A stretch of DNA of 64,000 nucleotides from Pseudomonas sp. Bc-h (GTDB taxonomy: Bacteria > Pseudomonadota > Gammaproteobacteria > Pseudomonadales > Pseudomonadaceae), in the NCBI RefSeq assembly GCF_002080045.1, contig NZ_MUIN01000006.1, positions 1-64,000 on the forward strand. Direction: 5' to 3'. Numbering within the stretch: the first letter of the stretch is position 1; the number at the start of each line of letters is the position of its first letter. Below the pieces are notes generated by a model, which ran no database searches, had not been told where the DNA came from, and saw only the letters and a list, made by a program, of their open reading frames with translations. Positions 27,032 through 35,322 of this stretch are shown here, one piece after another. Made by a program: the position numbers and the translations under genes.

Positions 27032-27216
27032 AAAGCCAAGTTAACAATCTCGCTATTATTCATGCTTTCAAGGCAAAAGCTTTTTGCATCACTGTTGCTT
27101 ATTCCGCGCCCGCCAAATCGTTATCCTGCCCTCCATTCCAGTTTCCAACCCTTCCCATCTTCCGACGCTCGCCCAAGCCATGACTGGCTGACGGCCCGGG
27201 CAACGACGAGGCTCAA

Positions 27217-27801
27217 ATGAAAAAAGTACTGTTCCTGAACGGCGGCAAACAATTCGCTCATTCCGAAGGCCGCTACAACGCAACACTGCACGACGCTGCA
27301 CTGGCATTCATGGACCGCGCTGGTTTCGACGTTAAGCAGACTTTCATCGACGGCGGCTACGACGTTGCCGAAGAAGTGCAAAAGTTTCTGTGGGCTGACG
27401 TGATCGTCTGGCAGATGCCAGGCTGGTGGATGGGCGCGCCGTGGACGGTGAAAAAGTACATCGACGAAGTTTTCACCGAAGGCTACGGCAGCCTCTACGC
27501 CAACGATGGTCGCACCCGTTCCGACAGTTCGCAGAAGTACGGCAGCGGCGGCCTGTTGCAGGGTAAGCAATACATGATCTCGGCAACCTGGAATGCCCCG
27601 CAGCAAGCCTTCGACGACCCGACCGACTTCTTCGAAGCCAAGGGCGTGGACGCTGTGTACTTCCCGTTCCACAAGGCCAACCAGTTCCTGGGCATGACCG
27701 CTCTGCCGACTTTCCTGGCGGTAGACGTGATGAAGGTGCCGAACATCGAAGCCGATATGAAGCGCTACGAAGCGCATCTGGCGGCTGTGTTCGGCGTCTG
27801 A
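27217..27801 (+). CDS. mdaB: NADPH quinone reductase MdaB
   Basis: A 194-aa flavodoxin-fold NAD(P)H:quinone oxidoreductase. It follows E. coli MdaB strongly as I recall it, including FLWADVIVWQMPGWWMGAPW, the SLYANDGRTR region, GSGGLLQGKQYM and PFHKANQFLGM. The enzyme does two-electron reduction of quinones and so avoids semiquinone radicals. AACGACGAGG precedes the ATG. It is followed by a terminator shared with the convergent GST gene. Both products protect against electrophiles or oxidants. Confidence 0.95.
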   Translation: MKKVLFLNGGKQFAHSEGRYNATLHDAALAFMDRAGFDVKQTFIDGGYDVAEEVQKFLWADVIVWQMPGWWMGAPWTVKKYIDEVFTEGYGSLYANDGRTRSDSSQKYGSGGLLQGKQYMISATWNAPQQAFDDPTDFFEAKGVDAVYFPFHKANQFLGMTALPTFLAVDVMKVPNIEADMKRYEAHLAAVFGV

Positions 27802-27817
27802 ATCGGCTACCCCAAAA

Positions 27818-27854
27818 AGCCCCGCACAGCCTGATCGCGCTGTGCGGGTTTTGT
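27818..27854. terminator. Bidirectional intrinsic terminator between mdaB and the GST gene
   Basis: CCCCGCACAGC and GCTGTGCGGG pair around a short loop. GGTTTTGTG follows on the plus strand, and GGGGCTTTTTGGGG follows on the minus strand, so the hairpin can end both convergent genes. Confidence 0.88.
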
Positions 27855-27859
27855 GTGGA

Positions 27860-28504
27860 TCAGGCCGGGGTTTTCACGCTTGGGCGCTCTTGGACCCTGG
27901 CCTGCCAGGCGACCAGCGCCGTGCATTCCTCAGGAATGTCGACGCTGGCGAAACCTGCGAAAACCAGTCCGGCGTAGACCGTGATGTCGGCCATGGAGAA
28001 CGCTTCTCCGGCGACATAGGGCTGACTGCGCAGCACCTGGTCAAAGTACTTCATGCCGGCCACGGCCTTGTCGCGCTGACGATTACCCCATTCCACACGA
28101 CCTTCCCACTCAGGGCTCTTGTACGGCTGCAAGCCCGCACCGAGCCCGGGCGTCGAGTGGTGGAAGTAAAAGCCGATGGGGTTTTCCAGTTCGGATTCGG
28201 CACGCCTCTGCATCATGTGGATGATGGCCTTCTCCTTCGGCGTTTTGCCGGTGAGGGTCGGGTTGCCGTCCTGATTGTCGAGGTATTCGGTAATCGCGGT
28301 GCATTCGGAAATATTGGTGCCGTCGTCCAGTTGCAGGACCGGCACAGTGCCTAGCGGGTTAATTGCGAGGAACGCCGGTTGCTTGTGCTCTGCGGCGGGC
28401 AGGTCGATCTTGATGAACTCCACCTTTGACGCCAGGCCTTTTTCAGCGAGTGCAATTCGGACCCGAAGCGGGTTGGGGAAACCGGGAATATCGAAAACTT
28501 TCAT
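27860..28504 (-). CDS. Glutathione S-transferase
   Basis: A 214-aa GST. The N-terminal thioredoxin-like domain is visible (MKVFDIPGFPNPLRVRIALAEKGL, INPLGTVPVLQLDDGT with the cis-Pro, then SECTAITEYLD for glutathione binding), followed by an all-helical C-terminal domain (YVAGEAFSMADITVYAG). It conjugates or reduces electrophilic compounds with glutathione. It is divergent from a TetR gene, with two matching palindromes between them, so it is likely repressed by that protein. Confidence 0.93.
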   Translation of the reverse strand: MKVFDIPGFPNPLRVRIALAEKGLASKVEFIKIDLPAAEHKQPAFLAINPLGTVPVLQLDDGTNISECTAITEYLDNQDGNPTLTGKTPKEKAIIHMMQRRAESELENPIGFYFHHSTPGLGAGLQPYKSPEWEGRVEWGNRQRDKAVAGMKYFDQVLRSQPYVAGEAFSMADITVYAGLVFAGFASVDIPEECTALVAWQARVQERPSVKTPA

Positions 28505-28521
28505 GCGAGCTCCATAGCTGT

Positions 28522-28536
28522 CTACCTATCGGTAGG
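28522..28536. promoter_or_regulatory. TetR operator 1 (GST/TetR intergenic)
   Basis: CTACCTATCGGTAGG is a near-perfect palindrome, matching operator 2 at 13 of 15 positions. It lies 18 bases before the GST start codon, where a bound repressor would block transcription of the GST gene. Confidence 0.7.
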
Positions 28537-28572
28537 TATACACTGCGCCGAGAATGTTTGAGCTGTCAACGT

Positions 28573-28587
28573 CTATCTATCGATAGG
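28573..28587. promoter_or_regulatory. TetR operator 2 (GST/TetR intergenic)
   Basis: CTATCTATCGATAGG, a palindrome sharing the pattern CTAYCTATCGRTAGG with operator 1. It starts 51 bases after operator 1, close to five helical turns, and lies 10 bases before the TetR start, suggesting autorepression. Confidence 0.7.
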
Positions 28588-28597
28588 AAGGTAAATT

Positions 28598-29161
28598 GTG
28601 ACGACCGATACCCGGGAATCGATCATGGCGGCTGCCCGAAAAATGGTGCAGACCCGCGGCTACAATGGCTTGAGCTTTCGTGAACTGGCCAAGGAAGTTG
28701 GCATCAAGAGCGCGAGCATTCACTACCACTTCCCCACCAAGGGCGATTTGGGCCAAGCGCTTGCCAAACGCTACACCGAAGATGGCGTGACGTACTTCGA
28801 GGGTTTGCGCGCTGACTCAGACAACCTCGACGACTGGATGAGGGGCTACACCGGGATTTTTCGCATGGCCTTGGTCAACGACAACCGCATGTGCCTGTGC
28901 GGCATCATGTCGGCGGAATACGAGGACTTGCCGCCCGAGGTTCGCGTCGAAGTCGACGCGTTCATCGAGGTCAACGTGCGTTGGCTGTCTGAGGTGTTGT
29001 CGGTGTGCCGTCCGGAGTTGACCGAGGAACAGAAGCACGCCCAGGCGCTGGCGATTTACGCAGCCGTCGAAGGCGCGCAACTGGTCGCGCGCGGGCGTGA
29101 TGATTTGAGCGCGTTCGACAACACCATCGCGGCCTATCGTCTTGCCGGACTGTTGCCGTGA
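28598..29161 (+). CDS. TetR-family transcriptional repressor
   Basis: A 187-aa TetR regulator with GTG start; GGAAGG lies just upstream. The HTH is ARKMVQTRGYNGLSFRELAKEVGIKSASIHYHFPTKGDL at residues 13-51. The ligand domain contains a close Cys pair, C99-x-C101 (NRMCLCGIM), at a place where some TetR proteins sense electrophiles through cysteine. It is divergent from a glutathione S-transferase and flanks two palindromic sites. My reading is a repressor of the GST gene and of itself, relieved by an electrophile; the sensing mechanism is inference. Confidence 0.92.
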   Translation: MTTDTRESIMAAARKMVQTRGYNGLSFRELAKEVGIKSASIHYHFPTKGDLGQALAKRYTEDGVTYFEGLRADSDNLDDWMRGYTGIFRMALVNDNRMCLCGIMSAEYEDLPPEVRVEVDAFIEVNVRWLSEVLSVCRPELTEEQKHAQALAIYAAVEGAQLVARGRDDLSAFDNTIAAYRLAGLLP

Positions 29162-29237
29162 GCGCCCCTTCATGAGCGCTCTGTCTTTTGCTCGAAACAG
29201 CGCTAATATCCAGCCTGCCTTTGAGCGGAGGACAACA

Positions 29238-30134
29238 GTGAAAGCCAGATCCGATGAGTTGCAGGTGTTCGTTTCAGTGATCGAAAGCGGCTCTATTTCG
29301 GCCGCAGCCGAGCAGATAGGCCAGACGCCTTCGGCCATCAGTCGCACCTTGTCGCGGCTTGAAGCCAAGCTCGACACCACGCTGATCAATCGCACGACTC
29401 GGCGCATGGACCTGACCGAGGAGGGCAAGTTTTTCCTCGAACGGGCCAGGCAGATTCTCGGGCAGATGGAAGAGCTGGAAGAGCGCATGTCGCTGCGTCA
29501 GCAGACGCCTTCAGGGCGTTTGCGAATCAACGCTGCTTCGCCGTTCATGCTGCACTCCATCGTGCCTTATGTGGCGGAATTTCGGGCAATGTATCCGGAC
29601 ATTCAGTTGGAGTTGAACAGCAACGACTTGATCATCGACCTGCTGGAGCAGAGCACCGACGTGGCGATACGCATCGGCACGCTCGCCGACTCGACGCTGC
29701 ATGCGCGCTCGCTGGGCACCAGCCCGCTGAACATTCTGGCCAGCCCCGAATACCTGAAACAGCACGGCACGCCTGAAACGGTGGAGGCGCTGGGCGAGCA
29801 TTCGCTGCTGGGTTTCACTCAGACCGAGACCCTCAATCACTGGCCTTTGCGGCATGCCGACGGCGATCGTTTGTTCATTCACCCAACGGTCTCGGCGTCC
29901 AGTGGCGAAACCCTGCGTCAGCTGGCGTTGGCGGGGGAGGGCATCGTCTGCCTGTCGCACTTCATGACCCACGAAGACATCCGCTCAGGGCGTCTGAAAG
30001 TCATTCTGCCGGAAGCCAACAGTGGTTATCGCCAGCCGATTCATGCGGTGTACTACCGCAACTCGCAACTGGCTCTGCGTATTCAGTGTTTTCTGGATTT
30101 CATACAGCAGAAGCTGGCGAATTATGCGGCTTGA
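29238..30134 (+). CDS. LysR-family transcriptional regulator
   Basis: A 298-aa LysR protein of the DmlR/YafC-like branch: KARSDELQVFVSVIESGSISAAAEQIGQTPSAISRTLSRLE is the HTH domain, and GRLRINAASPFMLHSIVPYVAEF opens the effector domain. I start it at GTG 29238 because CGGAGGA precedes it; the open frame extends 96 bases into the TetR end. It lies 76 bases after the TetR gene on the same strand. No clear target gene: downstream are a REP pair and a convergent LysR gene. Confidence 0.9.
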   Translation: MKARSDELQVFVSVIESGSISAAAEQIGQTPSAISRTLSRLEAKLDTTLINRTTRRMDLTEEGKFFLERARQILGQMEELEERMSLRQQTPSGRLRINAASPFMLHSIVPYVAEFRAMYPDIQLELNSNDLIIDLLEQSTDVAIRIGTLADSTLHARSLGTSPLNILASPEYLKQHGTPETVEALGEHSLLGFTQTETLNHWPLRHADGDRLFIHPTVSASSGETLRQLALAGEGIVCLSHFMTHEDIRSGRLKVILPEANSGYRQPIHAVYYRNSQLALRIQCFLDFIQQKLANYAA

Positions 30135-30169
30135 TTCAACGCCCATTCTCCTGGATGTACCTGGCCCCT

Positions 30170-30260
30170 TTGGGAGGGAGCTTGCTCGCGAAAGGGTCGG
30201 TACATTCGCATGATTTTTCAGTGACTGGGCGCTGGTATTCGCGAGCAAGCTCCCTCCCAC
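30170..30260. repeat. REP-type inverted pair, family A
   Basis: TTGGGAGGGAGCTTGCTCGC faces TTCGCGAGCAAGCTCCCTCC plus CAC across about 45 bases. It sits between two convergent LysR genes. Confidence 0.93.
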
Positions 30261-30285
30261 ATTCGCATTCCAATCCGGATGATGA

Positions 30286-31164
30286 TCATACCGGTCGAAC
30301 ACCACTGAACTCCGCCCGCAACATCTCCACGAATGCCTCGCGCGCCGGATGGTGTTCGGCGTTCTCGTGCCAGTAGAACAGGTTGTCGACAGACGTCAGT
30401 TCCGGGAATTCGTAACCGACCCAGCCCGAGCCCTTGTGGTATTGCTCGAACACCCCCTTGGGCACCAGCGCCACGCCCGCACCGGCACTGACGCAGCCGA
30501 CGATAGTGCCGTAGCTGGCGATGCTGATGATCGGCTGCGTCTGGCCATTGTTCAGCAGCCAGCGCTCAAGCGCCGCGCGATACGGGCAACCTTCAGGCCA
30601 CATGAAAATCGACTTGCCCTGCAGATCCGCCGCGCTACGGATCGGCCCCAGGGATTCGGCAGCGATCAGCACCAGATCCTCGCGATACATCGACGTGCGC
30701 TTGAGTCGAGGGCGCTTCACATCAATCGCCACAATTGCACCGTCGAGTTTGTGGTTGAGCGTGGCATCCAGCAGTTGCGGGCCGGTGCCGGTCGTCAGCT
30801 CCAGAGACACGTCTGGATAGCGCGCGTGAAAACGTGCGAGCAATCGGGGTAATCGTGAAGTGGCTGACGACTCGATGGCGCCGATGCGCAAGGGGCCTGA
30901 AGGGGTTGCATCGGGGTGCACCGCACGCTTGGCTTCGTCCGCCAGGCTGAGCATTCGCCCCGCGTACGTCAGAAAAATTTCCCCGGCCGGGCTGATGCGC
31001 AAGCCCCGACCGTGCCGGAAAAACAGATCGGTGCCGAGCTCGGCTTCCAGTGCCTTGATCCGGGCCGTGATGTTCGACGGGACGCAATGCAGAACCTCGG
31101 CGGCGCGAGCGATGCTGCCGGTGTCGGCAACTGTCTTGAACATGCGAATCTGAGCCAGTTCCAT
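30286..31164 (-). CDS. LysR-family transcriptional regulator
   Basis: A 292-aa LysR protein. The HTH domain reads MELAQIRMFKTVADTGSIARAAEVLHCVPSNITARIKALE, followed by a standard effector domain (GPLRIGAIESSATSRLPRLLARF). It is divergent from the EamA-type exporter at 31277 over about 110 bases, the usual layout for a LysR regulator and its transporter target. Confidence 0.9.
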   Translation of the reverse strand: MELAQIRMFKTVADTGSIARAAEVLHCVPSNITARIKALEAELGTDLFFRHGRGLRISPAGEIFLTYAGRMLSLADEAKRAVHPDATPSGPLRIGAIESSATSRLPRLLARFHARYPDVSLELTTGTGPQLLDATLNHKLDGAIVAIDVKRPRLKRTSMYREDLVLIAAESLGPIRSAADLQGKSIFMWPEGCPYRAALERWLLNNGQTQPIISIASYGTIVGCVSAGAGVALVPKGVFEQYHKGSGWVGYEFPELTSVDNLFYWHENAEHHPAREAFVEMLRAEFSGVRPV

Positions 31165-31276
31165 GCATCACCAAAAGTGAATGGTTGAGTCATTATTGTT
31201 CGGTTGTGGTGAGCATAAGTTGTTTCGATACTCGCAGCCAAGCGCGGGCAAAACGTCTGCGGACGGGAGCATCGAC

Positions 31277-32209
31277 ATGAGCGTGGCAAGTGAGCCGGTT
31301 GCGGTAACGGGCGGTTCGGAAGATTCAGGCGTGCGCTGGCAGGGCCTGAAAGTGGCGGCGGCAACCTTCTTCGTCATCGCCTGCTGGGGCTTCTCCCCGA
31401 CCGGGATTCGCATTGGTCTGCAAGGCTATGACCCGCAGCACCTGGCCCTGCTGCGATTCATCATCGCCTCATTGTTCATGGCGATCATCGCTTCTTCGTT
31501 ACGCATCTCCCTGCCGCGTATCAAGGACCTGCCGCTGCTCGGCGTGCTGGGTTTTTTCGCGGTCAGCCTGCACCACATCGCGCTGAATTTCGGCCAGTCG
31601 GGCGTCAGTGCCGGGGCATCGAGCGTGCTGATTCAATCGATGCCGCTGTTCACTGCACTGCTCGCGCATTTTGTGTTCAAGGAGCGCGTCAGCGGCTGGC
31701 GCTGGACGTGTGTGGCGTGGGGACTGGTCGGCGTTGCAATTGTCATCACCGGCGATCGCGGTTTCGGCCACATCGATGCGCGGGGTTTGTTGGTCCTGCT
31801 CGCGGCGTTTTCCTGGAGTGTGTATTTCTCGCTGCAGAAGCGCTATAGCCATCGTTACGACGGCCTGACCATGGTCTGCTACACGATCTGGGCCGGGACT
31901 TTTTTCCTGCTCATTTACCTTCCGGGGCTCATGGGGGAAATCGTCAATGCCCCGCTGCGGGTCAACGTTGCCGTGGGCGTGCTCGGTTTCTTCCCTAGTG
32001 CGCTGGCCTATCTGGCGTGGGCGTACGTGTTGAAACACATGGAGGTCAGCCGCGCCTCCATGAGCCTGTACCTGACCCCGCCCATGGCTATCGCCATCGC
32101 CTCGGTGCTGCTCGGAGAAATGCCCTCGGTCATGGTGGTCGTGGGTTCGGTCGTTGTGTTGAGCAGCGTGCTGGCGCTGAACCTGCGGCGTGAGCGGCTG
32201 GTGCTGTGA
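31277..32209 (+). CDS. EamA/DMT-family membrane transporter
   Basis: A 310-aa drug/metabolite transporter with two EamA repeats, about ten hydrophobic helices (FFVIACWGFSPTGIRIGL in helix 1; VNVAVGVLGFFPSALAYLAWAYVLKHMEVSRASMSLYLTPP in the second half). ATG 31277 is chosen because GGGAG lies 8 bases before it. Such proteins often export amino acids or metabolites. The substrate is unknown. It is divergent from the LysR gene at 30286. Confidence 0.88.
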   Translation: MSVASEPVAVTGGSEDSGVRWQGLKVAAATFFVIACWGFSPTGIRIGLQGYDPQHLALLRFIIASLFMAIIASSLRISLPRIKDLPLLGVLGFFAVSLHHIALNFGQSGVSAGASSVLIQSMPLFTALLAHFVFKERVSGWRWTCVAWGLVGVAIVITGDRGFGHIDARGLLVLLAAFSWSVYFSLQKRYSHRYDGLTMVCYTIWAGTFFLLIYLPGLMGEIVNAPLRVNVAVGVLGFFPSALAYLAWAYVLKHMEVSRASMSLYLTPPMAIAIASVLLGEMPSVMVVVGSVVVLSSVLALNLRRERLVL

Positions 32210-32214
32210 GCTTG

Positions 32215-32282
32215 TGTAGAAGTCCGGCTTGCCGCGGTAGCGATGTCGAGGGCGCCTCCGCCGGCAAGCCGCACTGCTACAG
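32215..32282. repeat. REP-type inverted pair, family B
   Basis: TGTAGAAGTCCGGCTTGCCG faces CGGCAAGCCGCACTGCTACA across about 28 bases, directly after the EamA gene. Confidence 0.92.
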
Positions 32283-32406
32283 AGAGTGGTGGTGAATCGG
32301 CTATTCGTGAACTGCACGCAATAGTCATTTGGGCTCAACTGCCTTTTTCGTATCGAATCACAGGCTGATACTGACTCCATCATTTACAGCAACAGGGAGT
32401 CATCGC

Positions 32407-33306
32407 ATGAACATCTTCATTACCGGCGCCGCAGGTTTTATCGGTGGCTCCATCGCAACGAGCCTGGTCAAAAAGGGCCATCAAGTCACTGGCCTGGTGC
32501 GCAGCGCCGAGCAGGCCGATGAAATGACAGCGTTGGGTATCGTTCCGGTGATTGGCACGCTCGACGACAGGGCCATGCTGATCGAGCAGGCGCGCAGATC
32601 CGACGGCGTGATCAACGCCGCTAGCAGTGACCACCGTGGTGCGGTCGAAGCACTGATCGAAGGTTTGAAAGGTTCGAACAAGCCGCTCCTGCACACCAGC
32701 GGGTCGAGCATCGTCGGTGATGCGTCCGGCGGCAAGGGCGGCGGCCAGGTCTTCTTTGAAGACAAGCTCCCGGCCGCGACGCCTGACAAGGCCGCACGGG
32801 TTGCCATCGACGATCTGGTCATCGCATCGGCGAAAGACGGCGTACGTTCGGCCGTGATCTGCAACACCCTGATCTACGGCTTGAGCCTGGGCGTAGACCG
32901 CGACAGCGTGCAGTTGCCGCGCCTGCTCAAACAGGCCCGCAAAAGCGGTATCGTGCGTCACGTCGGCCCGGGCGAAAACGTCTGGTCCAACGTGTTCATC
33001 GAAGATGTGGCAGAGCTGTACGCCCTGGCGCTGGAGAAGAACCCGGCGGGCACTTTCTACTTCGTCGAAAGCGGGGAAGCATCTTTCGTCGACATGACCA
33101 ATGCCATGGCCGAAGCGATGGGGCTTGGTAAATCTCAGGACTGGCCGCTGAAAGATGCAGAAGCAGAATGGGGCTATGAGATGGCCAACTACGGCCTGGG
33201 CTCCAACAGCCGGGTCCGCGGCAAGAACGCCCGCGAGTTGCTGGGTTGGGTGCCCAAGCGCACGTCGGTGATCGAGTGGATCAAGCACGACATGCTCAAA
33301 GGTTGA
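32407..33306 (+). CDS. NAD(P)-dependent epimerase/dehydratase-like (extended SDR) protein
   Basis: A 299-aa extended short-chain dehydrogenase. The Rossmann start FITGAAGFIGGSIATSLVKKGHQVTGLVRS has the GxxGxxG motif at residues 7-13. The protein resembles the branch annotated as NAD-dependent epimerase/dehydratase. The classical YxxxK pair is not clear: the region has HTSGSSIVGDASGG and later ARVAIDDLVI, so it could be a reductase of an atypical group. AACAGGGAG precedes the ATG. It is followed by a terminator and stands alone. Confidence 0.83.
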   Translation: MNIFITGAAGFIGGSIATSLVKKGHQVTGLVRSAEQADEMTALGIVPVIGTLDDRAMLIEQARRSDGVINAASSDHRGAVEALIEGLKGSNKPLLHTSGSSIVGDASGGKGGGQVFFEDKLPAATPDKAARVAIDDLVIASAKDGVRSAVICNTLIYGLSLGVDRDSVQLPRLLKQARKSGIVRHVGPGENVWSNVFIEDVAELYALALEKNPAGTFYFVESGEASFVDMTNAMAEAMGLGKSQDWPLKDAEAEWGYEMANYGLGSNSRVRGKNARELLGWVPKRTSVIEWIKHDMLKG

Positions 33307-33326
33307 TCCGCCTCTGACGTGCAATG

Positions 33327-33353
33327 AACGGCCACCTTCTGGTGGCCGTTTGC
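33327..33353 (+). terminator. Intrinsic terminator after the epimerase gene
   Basis: AACGGCCACC-TTCT-GGTGGCCGTT is a perfect 10-bp stem with a tetraloop, followed by TGCGTTTGCG. The T-tract is weak but the stem is strong and lies 21 bases after the stop codon. Confidence 0.8.
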
Positions 33354-33471
33354 GTTTGCGGGAAGTTTCATCATTAATGAGTGACTGGATCGTTAGTCTC
33401 GTCAGCCTTCAGACAGCTTTCATACAGCACGCGCGTACGAAGCTGTCGCATCAGCTCATTAAGGAAGCCCC

Positions 33472-35139
33472 ATGCGAGTCGTGACCCTCAAGACCCTCGC
33501 CTTGTCGGTGATCTTCGCCGCCAGCTCACCCGTTTATGCAATTACGCTTGAAGGCGGCGCCGTTGCAGCGCCCGACCAGTATGGCGCGCAAGTGGCGGCG
33601 CAAATCCTGAAAAAGGGCGGCAACGCCGTTGATGCCGCGGTCGCCACCGCCTTTACGCTGGCCGTGACCTACCCCGAAGCAGGCAACATCGGCGGAGGCG
33701 GCTTCATGACCCTGTTCATGAAGGGCAAACCCTACTTCCTCGACTACCGCGAAACCGCGCCCAAGGCGGCGAGCCGCGACATGTACCTGGATGAAAAGGG
33801 CAACGTGATCCCTGGCATGAGCCTGGTTGGTGCCCGCGCTTCCGGCGTGCCCGGCACGGTGATGGGCTTGTGGGAAGCACATCAGAAATTCGGCAAATTG
33901 CCTTGGGCCGAACTGCTGACCCCGGCCATCGGCTATGCGAAGAACGGTTTCACAGTGGCCGACAAGCAGTACATGTACGGCGAAGCGGCGATCAAGCAGC
34001 TCAACGGCAAGACAAACTTCAGCGATTACTTCGGCGGCATGAAAAGCGGCGAGACCTTCCGCCAGCCGGAGCTGGCCAAGACCCTGGAGCGGATCGCCGA
34101 CAAGGGCGCCAACGAGTTCTATCAGGGGCAGACGGCTGACTTGCTGGTGGCGCAGATGCAGCACGACAACGGCCTGATCACCAGGCAGGATCTGGCCGGT
34201 TACAAGGCGGTATGGCGCAAGCCGTTGCGCGTCAACTTCGACGGCAACACCCTCTACACCGCGCCGCTGCCCAGCTCGGGCGGTGTGGCACTGGCACAGC
34301 TGATCGGCATCAAGCAGCAATTGAGCGACGACTTCAAAGGCGTGCCGCTGAACTCCGCGCGCTACATTCACCTGTTGGCGGAGATCGAAAAGCGTGTGTT
34401 CGCTGACCGCGCTAACTACCTCGGCGATCCGGACTTCTCCAAGGCGCCCGTCAGCCAACTGACAGACCATGTGTATCTGGTCCAGCGCGCGCACGAGGTC
34501 AACCCGAACGGCATTTCACCGACCGAGAACATCAAGGCCGGGCTTGAATCTAACCAGACCACACACTTTTCCATCGTCGACTCCAGCGGCAACGCCGTCA
34601 GCAATACCTACACCCTCAACTGGGACTACGGCAGCGGCGTAGTGGTCAAGGGCGCGGGCTTTTTGATGAACGATGAGATGGACGACTTCAGCTCCAAGCC
34701 GGGCGTGGCCAATGCGTTTGGCGTGGTAGGTGGAGATGCGAATGCCATCGAACCGGGCAAGCGCATGCTGTCGTCGATGAGTCCGAGCCTGGTGACCCGC
34801 GACGGCGCCGTGACTCTTGTGTTGGGCACGCCGGGCGGTTCACGGATTTTCACCACGGTCTTTCAGGTGCTGAACAACCTCTACGATTTCCACATGCCGT
34901 TGAAGGACGCAGTGGCGGCGCAGCGAGTGCATCACCAGTTGCTGCCCAAAGACACGATCTTTACCGAGAAATTCGCGCCATTGCCCACCCCGGTTGCCGA
35001 GGAGTTGCAGACCATGGGCTACACGCTCAAGGATCAAGGCTGGTCGATGGGCAATGTGCAGGCGATCAAAGTCGACGGCGCGAAAGTCGAAACCGCGTCC
35101 GACCCGCGTGGGCGGGGAGTGGGGATGGTGGTCAAGTAG
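33472..35139 (+). CDS. ggt: Periplasmic gamma-glutamyltransferase
   Basis: GGT removes or transfers the gamma-glutamyl group of glutathione and related compounds in the periplasm. The precursor has 555 aa with a signal peptide (about residues 1-23, ending PVYA). The nucleophile is Thr363 in NQTTHFSIVDSSGNAVS, where the precursor self-cleaves into a large (24-362) and a small (363-555) subunit. The oxyanion and substrate patterns GGNAVDAAVATAFTLAVTYPEAGNIGGGGFM, DYRETAP, PLPSSGG and the late LGTPGGSRIFTTVFQV are intact. GGAAGC lies before the ATG. It is convergent with prfC. Confidence 0.96.
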   Translation: MRVVTLKTLALSVIFAASSPVYAITLEGGAVAAPDQYGAQVAAQILKKGGNAVDAAVATAFTLAVTYPEAGNIGGGGFMTLFMKGKPYFLDYRETAPKAASRDMYLDEKGNVIPGMSLVGARASGVPGTVMGLWEAHQKFGKLPWAELLTPAIGYAKNGFTVADKQYMYGEAAIKQLNGKTNFSDYFGGMKSGETFRQPELAKTLERIADKGANEFYQGQTADLLVAQMQHDNGLITRQDLAGYKAVWRKPLRVNFDGNTLYTAPLPSSGGVALAQLIGIKQQLSDDFKGVPLNSARYIHLLAEIEKRVFADRANYLGDPDFSKAPVSQLTDHVYLVQRAHEVNPNGISPTENIKAGLESNQTTHFSIVDSSGNAVSNTYTLNWDYGSGVVVKGAGFLMNDEMDDFSSKPGVANAFGVVGGDANAIEPGKRMLSSMSPSLVTRDGAVTLVLGTPGGSRIFTTVFQVLNNLYDFHMPLKDAVAAQRVHHQLLPKDTIFTEKFAPLPTPVAEELQTMGYTLKDQGWSMGNVQAIKVDGAKVETASDPRGRGVGMVVK

Positions 35140-35188
35140 ACGTGTTCGCAGTGGTGAGCAGCTTCTGTGGGAGGGATCGAAGGTGAAT

Positions 35189-35297
35189 GATCGTTCCCAC
35201 GCTCTGCGTGGGAATGCATCCTGGACGCTCCGCGTCCCGCAGTAGGATGACGCGGAGCGTCACGGTCGGCATTCCCACGCGGAGCGTGGGAACGATC
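35189..35297. repeat. 109-bp inverted repeat, REP family D
   Basis: GATCGTTCCCACGCTCTGCG at the left end faces its reverse complement CGCGGAGCGTGGGAACGATC at the right end; an inner GACGCTCCGCGTC also pairs with GACGCGGAGCGTC. The whole element is a long imperfect hairpin between the convergent ggt and prfC genes. A partial family A end (TGTGGGAGGGATC) lies at 35166. This element family is common between Pseudomonas genes. Confidence 0.92.
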
Positions 35298-35322
35298 ACC
35301 AGCCGTTATAGCTCAATGGCCC

